DNA of 64,000 bases from Ogataea parapolymorpha DL-1 (lineage: Eukaryota; Ascomycota; Pichiomycetes; Pichiales; Pichiaceae): NCBI RefSeq assembly GCF_000187245.1, contig NC_027860.1, positions 1,054,001-1,118,000 of the forward strand, in the 5' to 3' direction. The notes below the pieces were generated by a model. That model saw only the letters and a program-made list of their open reading frames with translations. It was not told where the DNA came from and did not search any database. Of this stretch, positions 49,033 through 59,215 are shown piece after piece. The translations under genes were made by a program, and so were the position numbers. Positions within the stretch are counted from its first letter, which is position 1. Each line of letters opens with the position of its first letter.

Positions 49033-49794
49033 ATGTTTTTGACGAGAAGTGAATACGACCGTGGAGTGTCCACTTTCTCCCCGGAAGGCCGTTTATTCCA
49101 AGTGGAATACTCCTTGGAGGCCATCAAACTCGGTTCGACTGCCATTGGAATTTGTACCAGTGAGGGAGTGATTTTGGGAGTCGAGAAAAGAGTTACCTCA
49201 TCTTTGCTCGAGAGCGATAGTATCGAGAAGATCATGGAGATCGACCGACACATTGGATGTGCAATGTCTGGCCTGACTGCAGATGCTCGGTCGATGATCG
49301 ACCATGCTCGAGTTGCCTCTGTGCAGCACGATTTATATTACCACGAGAAAATAGGCGTTGAATCGCTGACGCAATCTGTGTGTGATTTGGCTCTGCGTTT
49401 CGGCGAAGGAGCGTCTGGCGAAAAGAGATTAATGTCTAGACCGTTCGGAGTGGCTTTGCTCATTGCCGGTTACGATGACGACAAGGGCCCTCAGTTATAC
49501 CATGCGGAACCATCAGGAACGTTCTATAGATACGACGCAAAGGCCATTGGATCTGGTTCAGAGGGAGCTCAGGCAGAGTTGCAAAATGAGTATCATAAAT
49601 CGCTGACGCTGGCAGATGCCGAAGTCTTGGCATTGAAAATTCTCAAGCAGGTCATGGAGGAAAAACTAGACTCTACAAACGCGCAACTGGCAAGTGTGAC
49701 TAAAGAACACGGATTTCGAATTTACGAAGATAAAGAGGTCGCCAAAATCATTGATATTCTCAAAGAGCAAGAGCAAGCGGAGGAGCAAATCTGA
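49033..49794 (+). CDS. PUP2: PUP2, 20S proteasome alpha5 subunit
   Basis: The protein is 253 residues (S. cerevisiae Pup2 is 260). The start [20 protein letters not shown] and the signature [19 protein letters not shown] are those of alpha5. They are followed by the alpha-ring core ([56 protein letters not shown]) and an acidic C-terminal tail. Alpha5 is part of the outer ring that gates the 20S core and has no catalytic residue. It is convergent with GCN5, with 39 bp between stops. Confidence 0.97.
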   Translation: MFLTRSEYDRGVSTFSPEGRLFQVEYSLEAIKLGSTAIGICTSEGVILGVEKRVTSSLLESDSIEKIMEIDRHIGCAMSGLTADARSMIDHARVASVQHDLYYHEKIGVESLTQSVCDLALRFGEGASGEKRLMSRPFGVALLIAGYDDDKGPQLYHAEPSGTFYRYDAKAIGSGSEGAQAELQNEYHKSLTLADAEVLALKILKQVMEEKLDSTNAQLASVTKEHGFRIYEDKEVAKIIDILKEQEQAEEQI

Positions 49795-49833
49795 AGTAGG
49801 ATATAATAACATAGTTACTTCTATTATACATAT

Positions 49834-51114
49834 TTAACTCTGCAACATGTCGATATATTGAGAGTATTCGGGAAAGTCTTTAAGCTTTGTCACTATAGCT
49901 TTCTCCAGCTTATTCGCGTTCTTGTAGAAAGTGGTGTTGTCACCATTGTATTGTCTGCAATTGTTGAAAATTAGTTTGCAATCGTATATGAAATCGTCAA
50001 AAGTTTCATATGCGTCATTCTCTAACTTCACCTCCATAGTGCTCAGATCCATTGGCTCCTTGATTACCTCGTAGTAGTCAGGAACCTCGTCTTTGTTAAC
50101 AGGTTGCAGGAACGGCCAGTTTGAAGGATGGTTTTGCATCTCTGTGAACAGTGTTAGCATCACGACGTGATGTGGACCGCGTTTAGGTTTTTGTGCCAGC
50201 TCGTCCATTTCGGCCGTCCATCCGGCCTCTTTAACTCCAGGAATTGTGATTGGGTCTAATGGTTTAGCATTTGGCTTTGAAAAGTGTTTCAGGCCCGGTC
50301 TAACCACATGCGACTGGCTGATGGATCTGATCTTGGAGAGAATGGCAGCTTTTTGCAACATCAGGATTTTTGCACTATCCAAATATCGTATTCTGGGGAG
50401 AAGCGAGCATTGCATCAACGTTCCCCCTTCATAGTCCTTTATGTAGCCCATCCACACTTTTTTCGGTAACGTTATCTCTTTGGTAAAACCCTGCTTTTTA
50501 AAATAACCAATGGCATAATTATCAGCGTACGTTAAAAAATACTTGATTTTTGTGGTCGATGTCACATAATCTTTCAAATGATTCATCATATGGGCACCGT
50601 AACCTCTCACCTGCTCAGTGGACGAGATGGCACAAAAGACAATTTCTGCAAACTCGTGGCTTTCAAAAGGACGATATGTGACTCCTCCGACAACATGAAG
50701 CGGTTTGCGCACCACGGCAATTGATACATGCGATCTATCGTAGACAAGCCGAGCAATGTACGCTTTGGGCATCTCGGGGAGCTGCTTTTGAAATACATTT
50801 TTCAGTCCCGTCAAGATCATCATGTTTTCCTTCGTGTTGTCATTATTGACAACCCGCAATTCAATCTTGCCTTCTCGTTCTTCAATGACACCGGCTTTTT
50901 CTTTGTATGTGTATGTGTGGCCGTCGAATTCAAATGGTACCAATCGCTTTTTGTCATCGTCATCTGCGGTCTCTTGTTCGCCATCTTGGTCAGCATTCGC
51001 ATCTGTTCCAGCCTCCGGACTGTGATTCAAGTTGTGCTCAGGCTCCTCGGTTTTAACCTTTTTTAAGTCTCGCCCGTCTTCGTCCTCAGACTTCCTTTTA
51101 AGATCGTCTGTCAT
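49834..51114 (-). CDS. GCN5: GCN5, histone acetyltransferase of SAGA/ADA
   Basis: The protein is 426 residues from the ATG at 51114 (S. cerevisiae Gcn5 is 439). The upstream extension begins with TTG and is not used. A charged, disordered N-terminus of about 75 residues is followed by the GNAT domain ([30 protein letters not shown]; acetyl-CoA motif [16 protein letters not shown]). The Ada2-binding linker comes next, then the bromodomain ([29 protein letters not shown] ... CRQYNGDNT with the acetyl-lysine Asn). It acetylates histone H3, preferentially K9 and K14, as the catalytic subunit of SAGA and ADA. It is divergent from ADE6, with 153 bp between starts. Confidence 0.97.
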   Translation of the reverse strand: MTDDLKRKSEDEDGRDLKKVKTEEPEHNLNHSPEAGTDANADQDGEQETADDDDKKRLVPFEFDGHTYTYKEKAGVIEEREGKIELRVVNNDNTKENMMILTGLKNVFQKQLPEMPKAYIARLVYDRSHVSIAVVRKPLHVVGGVTYRPFESHEFAEIVFCAISSTEQVRGYGAHMMNHLKDYVTSTTKIKYFLTYADNYAIGYFKKQGFTKEITLPKKVWMGYIKDYEGGTLMQCSLLPRIRYLDSAKILMLQKAAILSKIRSISQSHVVRPGLKHFSKPNAKPLDPITIPGVKEAGWTAEMDELAQKPKRGPHHVVMLTLFTEMQNHPSNWPFLQPVNKDEVPDYYEVIKEPMDLSTMEVKLENDAYETFDDFIYDCKLIFNNCRQYNGDNTTFYKNANKLEKAIVTKLKDFPEYSQYIDMLQS

Positions 51115-51267
51115 GGCAATAATTACGGGCTGGTGGACCTCGATTAATTTCTCCAACGAAAAAAGAGACGGTTTGGGCCGATCGACGTTTTCGTCCGAGT
51201 CAAAAAAAAATCATTAAAAAAGTACTGTTAATTTAATTTAATTTAATTTAAATTTCAGACACGTACA
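51115..51267. promoter_or_regulatory. Shared divergent promoter of GCN5 and ADE6
   Basis: This 153-bp region contains GAGTCA (51197-51202), that is TGACTC on the other strand, the Bas1/Gcn4-type core used in yeast ADE promoters, 66 bp before ADE6. A nine-A run follows directly. A TTAAT repeat of about 4.6 copies lies at 51228-51251. Regulation is inferred from motif and gene identity. Confidence 0.45.
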
Positions 51268-54200
51268 ATGGCTCATCCGAAAATGGTCATCTTGCCAGGA
51301 CCTCAGGCCCTGTCGAGCTTTAGAGTGGCCACTTTGGTGAATAATATTAACACACTGGTGAACTCGTCCGTTGTGATGAGTGTCAAGTCGTGTCAGATTC
51401 ACTATATCCATTGCAAAGAGGATCTTGATCCTACTTCTTTTGAAAAGCTGGCGACATTGCTGAAATATGACAATGAGCTCGACCTCAACGACCCACTCGA
51501 CTCTAAGCTGAGTAAGCTAGTTCAAGTGACTGACAAAGGAGAAGCTTTCAGTTCGCTGCTATCGCAAGACGAGAACTCTGATTTGTACCTTATAAGAATT
51601 CTCCCGAGACCGGGAACCATTTCTTCGTGGTCCTCCAAAGCCACCAATATCGTTGAAGTCTGCGGTCTGGGTGACAAAATCGACAGAGTTGAAAGAGGTA
51701 TGGCTATTCTTTTACAGATGAGACCGGGCTTTCCAATATTGCAGTATTTTGCGAGCGACAAGTATGCCTGTTTGAGTTCCATTTATGACAGAATGACGCA
51801 GTCCCTTTACATCAATGAAAAGGTGCCGGTGTACGACGATCTTTTCATGGAGCATGAACCGAAACCACTAAAGTACGTGGATTTGATTTCTTCCAAGGAT
51901 AATCTGCTTTCCGCTAATAAGGAGCTTGGACTGGCTCTTGATGACGGCGAGATTGAATATCTGATGAATGCTTTTAAGGACATCCTGGGAAGAAACCCAA
52001 CTGATGTTGAGTTGTTCATGTTCGCTCAGGTTAACTCGGAACATTGCAGACATAAGATTTTTAATGCTGACTGGCAGATCGATGGACAGAAGAAAGACAT
52101 GTCTCTGTTCCAGATGATCAGAAACACCCACAAGCTGAATCCCAAATATACTGTTAGTGCTTACAGCGATAACGCGGCAATTTTCCAAGGACCGGAGGCT
52201 TACTTTTACGCCCCAGATGCGTCCACAGGATACAAGTGGAGCTCAAAGAAGGAGACTGTTCACACTCTCATCAAGGTGGAGACTCACAACCACCCTACAG
52301 CAGTGTCACCTTTCCCGGGTGCTGCCACTGGCTCTGGTGGTGAGATCAGAGACGAAGCTGCAGTCGGCAGAGGTTCTAAGTCGAAATGCGGACTTTCTGG
52401 ATTTTCAGTGTCCGATCTAATTATTCCGACTCTTCGCCAACCGTGGGAGCTCGACGTGGGAAAGCCTGGACACATCGCGTCGTCTTTTGACATTATGATC
52501 GAGGCACCGTTGGGATCTGCTGCCTTCAACAACGAGTTTGGAAGACCTTGTATCAACGGGTACTTTAGAACCTTGACCACGAAAGTTGTCAATGGTGACA
52601 ACAAGGAGGAGATTCGCGGGTTCCATAAGCCTATCATGATCGCCGGAGGTATGGGGGCTGTGAGACCAGAGTTGGCATTGAAATCAGAGCACAAGATCAC
52701 TCCAGGCTCTGCCATTATAGTTCTTGGAGGTCAGTCCATGCTTATTGGTTTGGGTGGAGGTGCCGCTTCATCGGTCGCATCTGGCGAGGGCACGGCAGAT
52801 TTGGACTTTGCGTCGGTCCAGAGAGGCAACCCAGAGATGCAAAGAAGAGCACAGCAGGTTATCGACGCATGTAATGCTTTTGGCTCCAACTCTCCTATTC
52901 AGTGTATCCACGACGTGGGAGCAGGAGGGCTGTCGAATGCCCTGCCTGAGCTGGTTCACGACAATGACCTTGGTGCCAAGTTTGAGCTCAGAGAAATCCT
53001 CTCTCTGGAACCAGGAATGTCTCCTCTAGAGATCTGGTGTAACGAATCGCAGGAGAGATTTGTCTTGGGGGTTGGCCAGCAGGATTTGCAATTGTTCAAA
53101 AAGATTTGCGAGAGAGAGAGATGTCCGTACTCCGTTGTTGGTGTTGCAACCAACGAGAAGAGACTGGTTTTGACAGACAGGCTACTGGGAACTACCCCTA
53201 TCGATTTGGACATGAGTCTGCTGTTTGGTAAGCCTCCGAAGATGTCTCGTGAAGATGTTTCCAAGACACCAAAGCTCGAGCCCGTGTCCATTGCCCCGGA
53301 TACCTCTCTCGATGAGGCATTAAGCAGAGTGTTGCAGCTGCCTTCGGTGGGGTCCAAGTCGTTCCTAATAACCATTGGTGACAGAACGGTTACTGGTTTG
53401 GTTGACAGAGACCAGTTCGTCGGCCCATGGCAGGTACCTGTGGCCGACGTTGGTGTTACGGCCACCTCCCTTGGAGACGAGGTGGTGTCTACGGGTGAGG
53501 CTCTAGCAATGGGCGAAAAGCCTACCTTGGCTCTAATTTCTGCTGCTGCTTCGGCCAAGATGTGTGTTGCAGAGTCTCTTCTGAACCTTCTCGCTGCAGA
53601 CATCAAGGATCTTGATTTCGTCAAGCTTTCGGCTAACTGGATGGCGCCTGCAAGTCATCCTGGAGAAGGCGCTGCACTGTACGAAGCCGTTCAAGCCATC
53701 GGATTGGAACTCTGTCCGGAACTCGGCGTGTCCATTCCAGTGGGTAAAGACTCCATGTCAATGAAGATGTCTTGGGATAAGAAAGAAGTGGTTGCACCTA
53801 TGTCGTTGATCATCACTGCATTTGGCGGTGTGGAGAACACTTCCAACACGTGGACGCCTGTGTTGCAAAGGGTCGACAACTCTGTGCTTGTGCAAGTTGA
53901 CCTGGCTGCTTTAACAACGGCCTCGCTCGGTGGGTCTGCTTTGGCCCAGGTTTATAACCAAGTTGGTGACTCGTGTCCGTCAGTTCATGATGCTCGTCTT
54001 TTGAAAAACTTTATCCGTGCACTCTTGGTCCTGCACAAAAAGTTTGAGGTTCTTGCCTACCACGACAAGTCCGACGGCGGTTTAATCGTTACCTTATTGG
54101 AAATGGCCTTTGCTGCCAGATGCGGCTTGGAAATCGATATTGCTGACCCTAAGAGAGACATGTTTACCTCTCTCTTCAACGAGGAACTTGGAGCTGTTTT

Positions 54201-55344
54201 CCAAATCAAAAGCGAAGATTATGCGGACTTTGTGCAGATTCTTGCCTCTACCGGTGTTCCAGAGTCGACCGTGTCCATCGTTGGAAAACCTATTTTTGAT
54301 GCTGAGCAGCAAATCAACGTGATTTACAATGGATCGACTGTCCTAAAGAAATCCAGAGGCTCACTGCAACAAACATGGTCTTTGACTTCGTATCACATGC
54401 AAAGACTGAGAGACAATCCACAAACTGCCGACCAGGAGTTTCAGTCGATCCTCGACAACCAGGACCCAGGCCTTACTTATAAGCTAACTTTTGATCCATC
54501 GGACGATCTCATGCTTTCATCCTTGACCAACCGCCCTAAAGTGGCCATTTTGAGAGAACAGGGTGTCAACGGTCAACAAGAGATGGCCTGGTGTTTCCAA
54601 CAGGCCGGCTTCGACTCCATTGATGTCCACATGACCGATATCATTTCCGGAAAAATCACCTTGGACAGCTTTGTTGGTATTGCTGCTTGTGGAGGATTCT
54701 CTTACGGTGATGTCCTGGGAGCTGGTAACGGTTGGGCTACATCTGTCCTCTACAACGATCGTGCCAGAGCCGAGTTCTACAAGTTTTTCCAGGAAAGAAC
54801 AGACACTTTTGCTTTCGGTGCGTGTAACGGTTGTCAATTCTTGTCCAAGATAAAGGAATTAATTCCAGGTACCGAGTACTGGCCGTCTTTTGAAAGAAAC
54901 AAGTCTGAGCAGTACGAAGCAAGAGTTTGTACCATTGAGATTATAGAAGAGAACACTGAGAACCCGCTCATATTTTTCGACGGCATGCGTGGATCGAGAA
55001 TTCCAATCGCCGTTGCTCACGGGGAGGGACGAGCTCATTTTGGTAATGCAGAAGCCAACCTTGGGAAATTTGTCGATCAGGGATTGGTCGCTGCAAGATA
55101 TGTCGATAACTATGGTCTTCCTACAGAGAAGTATCCGTTCAATCCAAACGGTTCGCCGAACGGAATTACTGGTGTCCGCACTCCAAACGGCAGAGTTTTG
55201 GCCATGATGCCTCATCCCGAAAGAGTTTGCAGACTAGAGGCAAACTCATACTATCCAGCATCTGAAGCTGCCAACTGGGGTGGTTATGGACCTTGGATCA
55301 GAATCTTTAGGAACGCCAGAAGATGGGTTGCCAGTAATGAATAG
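51268..55344 (+). CDS. ADE6: ADE6, phosphoribosylformylglycinamidine synthase
   Basis: The protein is 1358 residues, exactly the family size in yeast. It converts FGAR, glutamine and ATP to FGAM, step 4 of de novo purine synthesis, in the cytosol. The N-terminal PurS-like part is followed by the linker and the PurL-type synthase domains. They show NSEHCRHKIFNADW, VETHNHPTAVSPFPGAATGSGGEIRDE and SVPVGKDS-like VSIPVGKDSMSMKMSW. A C-terminal class I glutamine amidotransferase follows (VAILREQGVNGQQEMAW, ACGGFSYGDVLGAG). Its nucleophile is Cys1186 in GACNGCQ, with the catalytic His in MMPHPERV. A Bas1/Gcn4-type box upstream fits purine control. The start gives the expected N-terminus. Confidence 0.98.
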   Translation: MAHPKMVILPGPQALSSFRVATLVNNINTLVNSSVVMSVKSCQIHYIHCKEDLDPTSFEKLATLLKYDNELDLNDPLDSKLSKLVQVTDKGEAFSSLLSQDENSDLYLIRILPRPGTISSWSSKATNIVEVCGLGDKIDRVERGMAILLQMRPGFPILQYFASDKYACLSSIYDRMTQSLYINEKVPVYDDLFMEHEPKPLKYVDLISSKDNLLSANKELGLALDDGEIEYLMNAFKDILGRNPTDVELFMFAQVNSEHCRHKIFNADWQIDGQKKDMSLFQMIRNTHKLNPKYTVSAYSDNAAIFQGPEAYFYAPDASTGYKWSSKKETVHTLIKVETHNHPTAVSPFPGAATGSGGEIRDEAAVGRGSKSKCGLSGFSVSDLIIPTLRQPWELDVGKPGHIASSFDIMIEAPLGSAAFNNEFGRPCINGYFRTLTTKVVNGDNKEEIRGFHKPIMIAGGMGAVRPELALKSEHKITPGSAIIVLGGQSMLIGLGGGAASSVASGEGTADLDFASVQRGNPEMQRRAQQVIDACNAFGSNSPIQCIHDVGAGGLSNALPELVHDNDLGAKFELREILSLEPGMSPLEIWCNESQERFVLGVGQQDLQLFKKICERERCPYSVVGVATNEKRLVLTDRLLGTTPIDLDMSLLFGKPPKMSREDVSKTPKLEPVSIAPDTSLDEALSRVLQLPSVGSKSFLITIGDRTVTGLVDRDQFVGPWQVPVADVGVTATSLGDEVVSTGEALAMGEKPTLALISAAASAKMCVAESLLNLLAADIKDLDFVKLSANWMAPASHPGEGAALYEAVQAIGLELCPELGVSIPVGKDSMSMKMSWDKKEVVAPMSLIITAFGGVENTSNTWTPVLQRVDNSVLVQVDLAALTTASLGGSALAQVYNQVGDSCPSVHDARLLKNFIRALLVLHKKFEVLAYHDKSDGGLIVTLLEMAFAARCGLEIDIADPKRDMFTSLFNEELGAVFQIKSEDYADFVQILASTGVPESTVSIVGKPIFDAEQQINVIYNGSTVLKKSRGSLQQTWSLTSYHMQRLRDNPQTADQEFQSILDNQDPGLTYKLTFDPSDDLMLSSLTNRPKVAILREQGVNGQQEMAWCFQQAGFDSIDVHMTDIISGKITLDSFVGIAACGGFSYGDVLGAGNGWATSVLYNDRARAEFYKFFQERTDTFAFGACNGCQFLSKIKELIPGTEYWPSFERNKSEQYEARVCTIEIIEENTENPLIFFDGMRGSRIPIAVAHGEGRAHFGNAEANLGKFVDQGLVAARYVDNYGLPTEKYPFNPNGSPNGITGVRTPNGRVLAMMPHPERVCRLEANSYYPASEAANWGGYGPWIRIFRNARRWVASNE

Positions 55345-55382
55345 CTAATGTATAGATAATGCAATATTGAGAATTGAAGACA

Positions 55383-56315
55383 CTATAACATGGCCAGCGA
55401 AATAAGAACTCCATCCTCAATTCTTGTGCCCAGTGGAATTTCTAGTATACAGTCCATCATTTGTTGGGGCTCAGCCACCCCTTCAATGGATTCAGATTTG
55501 AATGCTTTATTAATGTCGTTCCATTTAGCCACAACCAGCAAAAGCCTTTTGTCTGTTTCTTTCTGGTAGCTCGGGAGTCCAGTTGCAGGCTGATCATTAG
55601 AAAAGTAATCGCCACTGCTCACATATATGCATCTATCATATCCCTCGGTGTATCCTGGCTCAGTGAATAAGCTACTAAACTTTGTGGCCACCCGAACGTG
55701 GTATCCGAAAGTCTTTAAAGCACCTGCTTTCCCATAAGCATCGTCTGGGGATACCACTCTTTTGGTCTTCGTGTTCACAGTGACTCTTGTATTGATAGGA
55801 ATTTCCTTCTCGAGTTCCAGCATTTTGCGCTCTCCTATGTTGACGAACTTGGTAGTGGTGGGCTTTTTCTTTTTCAACACCTTACCTTCAGCATTTTTCT
55901 TTACCACTGATTTTTTCGGAATCGAGATACCTTCTCTGAAACAAGAAGCAGCGTCGTTTTGCATGTATGGAAGGGTGGAAATCAAAGGCAGCTTTTTGGC
56001 TATCTTGAAGTATTCTATCACGGAGGCTTGAAACACGGTTTTCACCAGATATGGAGGTGTCGTGAAGAATTGAAGAAGAGCAGCAAGAAGCCTAGATGAG
56101 TCGCTTGCGGAAGTACCCTTCTCCTCAAACTTGGTCTTATTCGATTCTACAGCTTCTATGTTTTCTGGCACATCAAGAATAACTATCTCCCCGACGTTGT
56201 AAGTGCAAGCTGCTCTGGCTATTTGATAGGCAGTAAACGTAGCCTGTTCCAAGTTTTTACAGCTGCGGCGTGAAATGCATGACGATGGTATACAAAGTGT
56301 AATGGAAGAAGTCAT
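55383..56315 (-). CDS. SPOUT-superfamily RNA methyltransferase (YGR283C/YMR310C family)
   Basis: The protein is 310 residues from the ATG at 56315. The longer frame begins with TTG and overlaps NIT2. The first segment SSITLCIPSSCISR, then NLEQATFTAYQIARAACTYNVGEIVILDVP, is the start of the family related to human SPOUT1/C9orf114. An internal OB-like insertion (GERKMLELEKEIPINTRVTVNTK) follows, and then a C-terminal SPOUT knot-type segment (FGYHVRVATKFSSLFTEPGYTEGYDRCIYV, LLLVVAKWNDINKAF, CILEIPLGTRIEDGVLISLAML). Yeast homologues are nucleolar or of unknown target; AdoMet-dependent RNA methylation is inferred from the fold. It is divergent from NIT2, with 78 bp between starts. Confidence 0.8.
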   Translation of the reverse strand: MTSSITLCIPSSCISRRSCKNLEQATFTAYQIARAACTYNVGEIVILDVPENIEAVESNKTKFEEKGTSASDSSRLLAALLQFFTTPPYLVKTVFQASVIEYFKIAKKLPLISTLPYMQNDAASCFREGISIPKKSVVKKNAEGKVLKKKKPTTTKFVNIGERKMLELEKEIPINTRVTVNTKTKRVVSPDDAYGKAGALKTFGYHVRVATKFSSLFTEPGYTEGYDRCIYVSSGDYFSNDQPATGLPSYQKETDKRLLLVVAKWNDINKAFKSESIEGVAEPQQMMDCILEIPLGTRIEDGVLISLAML

Positions 56316-56393
56316 CCTAAGGAAGTTTTTTTTCAGGTCAAATTTATTTTTCCCCCGGCTGTGCACGATCTTCAAAAACTTAAAAGATAAGAA

Positions 56394-57260
56394 ATGGTCC
56401 TTGTCGCCGCTGGACAACTTTGTGCTTCCAATGTTTTGAAAGACAACGCTACTGCTGCGATCAATCTGATTACAAAGGCTGCAAGCCTGAAATGTAAGGT
56501 TTTATTTTTACCAGAAGCATCAGATTATATTGCACGGAATGCGCAACAAAGTAAAGAGATTGTGAAGTCCGTCTCAGAGTCGCCTTTTGTGCTGGCCATT
56601 CAAAAAAAGCTGCAAGAACTTCACGCTGCCGGGAATTCCCTTTCTGTTTCAGTGGGTATTCATGAGCCTTCTGAGACTTCTGACCGTGTTAAGAATACCC
56701 TGATATGGTTCAATGAAGCAGGTGAAATTGTTCAGAGATATCAGAAAATCCATCTTTTCGATGTGGACATTAAGAACGGGCCGATTTTGAAAGAGTCGCA
56801 ATCCGTTGAACCAGGATCGAAAGTTCTTAAACCGTTCCCAACCGCAATTGGCAACGTTGGATTAGGGATCTGCTATGATCTACGTTTTCCCGAGCTGGCC
56901 TTGAGATTGAGAAGTGAAGGAGCCCAAGTTTTAACTTATCCCTCTGCTTGGACAATGAAAACAGGCCCTCATTTCCAGATCCTGGCTCAATCAACCGCCA
57001 TTTTTACTCAATGCTATGTTGTGATGCCTGCACAAAAGGGAAAACACAAGGTTGAGGACGGAACGGTGACTAATAGAGAGTCTTACGGCCACACTTGTAT
57101 TATCGATCCTTCAGGAACTATTCTTGCTCAGTGCACAGATATTGACGATGTAGAGGACATCTGCATCGCCGATATCGATCTTGGTAAGCTGGAGGTCATC
57201 AGGAAAAATATGCCTCTTTGGAGCCAGAGAAGACCGGATGTCTTCGGCTACAAAGTCTAA
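56394..57260 (+). CDS. NIT2: NIT2, deaminated glutathione amidase (nitrilase superfamily)
   Basis: The protein is 288 residues (S. cerevisiae Nit2 is 307). The nitrilase triad is visible: E41 in FLPEASDY, K118 in RYQKIHLFDVD and C160 in GICYDLRFPE. The motif LFDVDIKNGPILKES and the end MPLWSQRRPDVF are specific to the Nit1/Nit2 branch. That branch hydrolyses deaminated glutathione, a side product of transaminases, in cytosol and mitochondria. It is a metabolite-repair enzyme rather than a true nitrilase. Next gene in tandem is the FMP46-like gene, 66 bp away. Confidence 0.9.
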   Translation: MVLVAAGQLCASNVLKDNATAAINLITKAASLKCKVLFLPEASDYIARNAQQSKEIVKSVSESPFVLAIQKKLQELHAAGNSLSVSVGIHEPSETSDRVKNTLIWFNEAGEIVQRYQKIHLFDVDIKNGPILKESQSVEPGSKVLKPFPTAIGNVGLGICYDLRFPELALRLRSEGAQVLTYPSAWTMKTGPHFQILAQSTAIFTQCYVVMPAQKGKHKVEDGTVTNRESYGHTCIIDPSGTILAQCTDIDDVEDICIADIDLGKLEVIRKNMPLWSQRRPDVFGYKV

Positions 57261-57326
57261 GATAGTACAATTATGTAATCTTAAAAAAATAAAAAAAGGT
57301 AGCAACAAATAACGCTATATCCTACC

Positions 57327-57880
57327 ATGTCTATGTTGAAAAGTCTTCAAAATCTCCAAGGGACCATTACCATATTGTAAGTTTACTCATTATGTGACTA
57401 ATTTGTAGCCATTCACCGAAAATTGCCAGCTCAGTCAAGTTGCTGGGTATATTACAGCAACATTCAACAAATAAGTCTCGGATCAGTGAGTCCAGCAAAT
57501 CGCAATCTAAACTTACTCAAATGCTATTCGGATCGAAAGGCTTGCGTTATAACTACCAGATAGACGTTGCCGAACGTTTTCCTACACTTGACCAGCTCAA
57601 ATTCATCAAAGATACGCTCTCTATGAACCCGCAGTGCAAAAAGGCATTTAAAGCGGCTTTTCCATCGATTGGATCAGCCAATGACCACGTGATTGACTTA
57701 CAGTCCACTGATTCCACAGAATTGAAAGAATTAGAATCAAAAAGCATGGACGAGTTGGTGGAAAAACATTTGTTCCAGCCGCCGCTTGTTGTGGACTGGG
57801 ACCATCAATTAATAGCCTCTGAAGAATCTGAACTGCTCAAGATATTGAAAAATTACGACAAGAACGAAGAGGGCCTCTAA
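57327..57880 (+). CDS. FMP46: FMP46-like mitochondrial thioredoxin-fold (DUF1687) protein, spliced
   Basis: Two exons, 57327-57376 and 57409-57880, encode 173 residues. Exon 1 gives MSMLKSLQNLQGTITI, and the junction codon TT|C continues FHSPKIASSVKLLGILQ, matching the start of yeast Fmp46 (MSFWKTLQ-like, then a short TISLF strand). Exon 2 contains IDVAERFPTLDQLKFIKD and the C-terminal PLVVDWDHQLIASEE, both typical of the family. Fmp46 is a putative redox protein in mitochondria with a thioredoxin-like fold. No CxxC is visible here, so redox activity is uncertain. The TAA stop overlaps the TAG stop of the convergent MTC1. Confidence 0.8.
57377..57408 (+). other. 32-nt intron in the FMP46-like gene
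   Basis: Donor GTAAGT, branch-like GACTAAT, acceptor TTGTAG. Retention gives ATA TTG TAA and stops. Removal keeps the family N-terminus in frame. Confidence 0.8.
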
Positions 57881-59154
57881 TACCCCATCCGTTTGATTAT
57901 GTACGTTTGCGCGAGTACTCCAAACATCATATCTAGCCCTCGGTTGATCCAATCGGCCACCCACTCGCTAGGATCGACTTCTTCACTTGCTTCGCCCTCT
58001 GCGTATTTCCCGTCCAGCCAATTACACCATTTAAGAGGAAACGGTTGCGATCTGTTGACTATGGTGATGTCGTGAGTCTGATCCACCAGAATTGACGTAA
58101 ATGAAAACGATGATGGTTGGTATTCGTCAATAGTCACTATCTCAGATTCTTCTGCCGGTGTGTCCTCCTTGCTTATTGATATAGCTAGCAAGCCAATATA
58201 TATATCGGACTTCCTAATTTCTGTAGCCTCTGTATCTTCCTTGCTAGCGTTCGCTTTGATGACACTCTCGATATTTGCATGAATGAGTTTTTCGCCGTCG
58301 GATAACTTACCGGCAAACAAACCTAGACTTTTGGATTGATCTGAGGTCTCTGCTGACGAAGATAGAATGCCACTTTCCGCAATTCTCACCTGAATGTCGC
58401 CGTCAACTTGTGCCCTCATGACAGTTTCAAAGTTACTCTTCACATATTTCGGGAGGCTCTTGTAATTTTTGAGGTCGTGAACTAACTTGATGTCCAATAT
58501 CTCGTCTTTATTGGCATCAATATCAAGCTGGATTTTTTCGAGCGCTGAAGTCAGTTGAGAAGACAGCAAATTGAATCCCTTGTTCAAAGAATTCAATGCC
58601 TGCTTGGTATCAGGCAATTTCAGAAGTTTCTGTTTTTCGTCATCAGTCAATTCACGATCACCCTCTAACACCCCTGTGATGCCAATATCCTGGAATGCTT
58701 TTTTCAAGTTGTCCTCCAACTTCTGCTCCCTAGCATAATTGATAGCAGACTCTGCCGTGCCCCAAAGAGAGGAAAATTGGGACGTCACTTTCGCACTGCC
58801 TTCTTTGGACCACCACGATGAAAACGAAGTAATTGGGTCACTCACCTCTTCAGTCGGCGCATGTTCAGTTGGCACTTGTTCGGTAGTTTCCTTGAATTGT
58901 ACAGGCTTCATCTGAGGCTTTTTTTCGGATGTCTCATCAGGTTTTGTTTCTTGCCTGTATTCCAGTATTGTTTCTGTCTTCTTATGTTCTTGTTTCGTCT
59001 TGGGCGTCTTGCTTTTTTCCTTGGCCTCTAGTTCGTCCAGAAAATCCAGAATATCTTCATCCGTCTTTTCAGACTCCTTGTTTGGTTGGCCATTGTTTTC
59101 AGGCAATGAATTCAAAAATTCAAAGACCTCCTCCTCCGTCTGTTGATTAGACAT
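57877..59154 (-). CDS. MTC1: MTC1, maintenance of telomere capping protein 1
   Basis: The protein is 425 residues (S. cerevisiae Mtc1 is 478). The start MSNQQTEEEVFEFLNSLPE and the repeated DEDILDFLDELE are family marks. A charged, Lys/Glu-rich linker is followed by DPITSFSSWWSKEGSAKVTSQFSSLW and a C-terminal conserved domain ending DMMFGVLAQTYIIKRMGY. Mtc1 is a cytoplasmic protein associated with COPI vesicles; it was named for a genetic interaction with cdc13. The biochemical role is unknown. It is divergent from CMC2, with 61 bp between start codons. Confidence 0.88.
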   Translation of the reverse strand: MSNQQTEEEVFEFLNSLPENNGQPNKESEKTDEDILDFLDELEAKEKSKTPKTKQEHKKTETILEYRQETKPDETSEKKPQMKPVQFKETTEQVPTEHAPTEEVSDPITSFSSWWSKEGSAKVTSQFSSLWGTAESAINYAREQKLEDNLKKAFQDIGITGVLEGDRELTDDEKQKLLKLPDTKQALNSLNKGFNLLSSQLTSALEKIQLDIDANKDEILDIKLVHDLKNYKSLPKYVKSNFETVMRAQVDGDIQVRIAESGILSSSAETSDQSKSLGLFAGKLSDGEKLIHANIESVIKANASKEDTEATEIRKSDIYIGLLAISISKEDTPAEESEIVTIDEYQPSSFSFTSILVDQTHDITIVNRSQPFPLKWCNWLDGKYAEGEASEEVDPSEWVADWINRGLDMMFGVLAQTYIIKRMGY

Positions 59155-59215
59155 GGTTATTTTAAATTAATATTAGAAAGTCATTTTTTCTTAAGAAAGA
59201 AATAATAAGATCATA

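Noticed and set aside
51229..51260. Possible 5' UTR intron before ADE6 ending TTTCAG
   Set aside because: There is no convincing donor or branch site; the AT-rich TTAAT repeat explains the look of the sequence.
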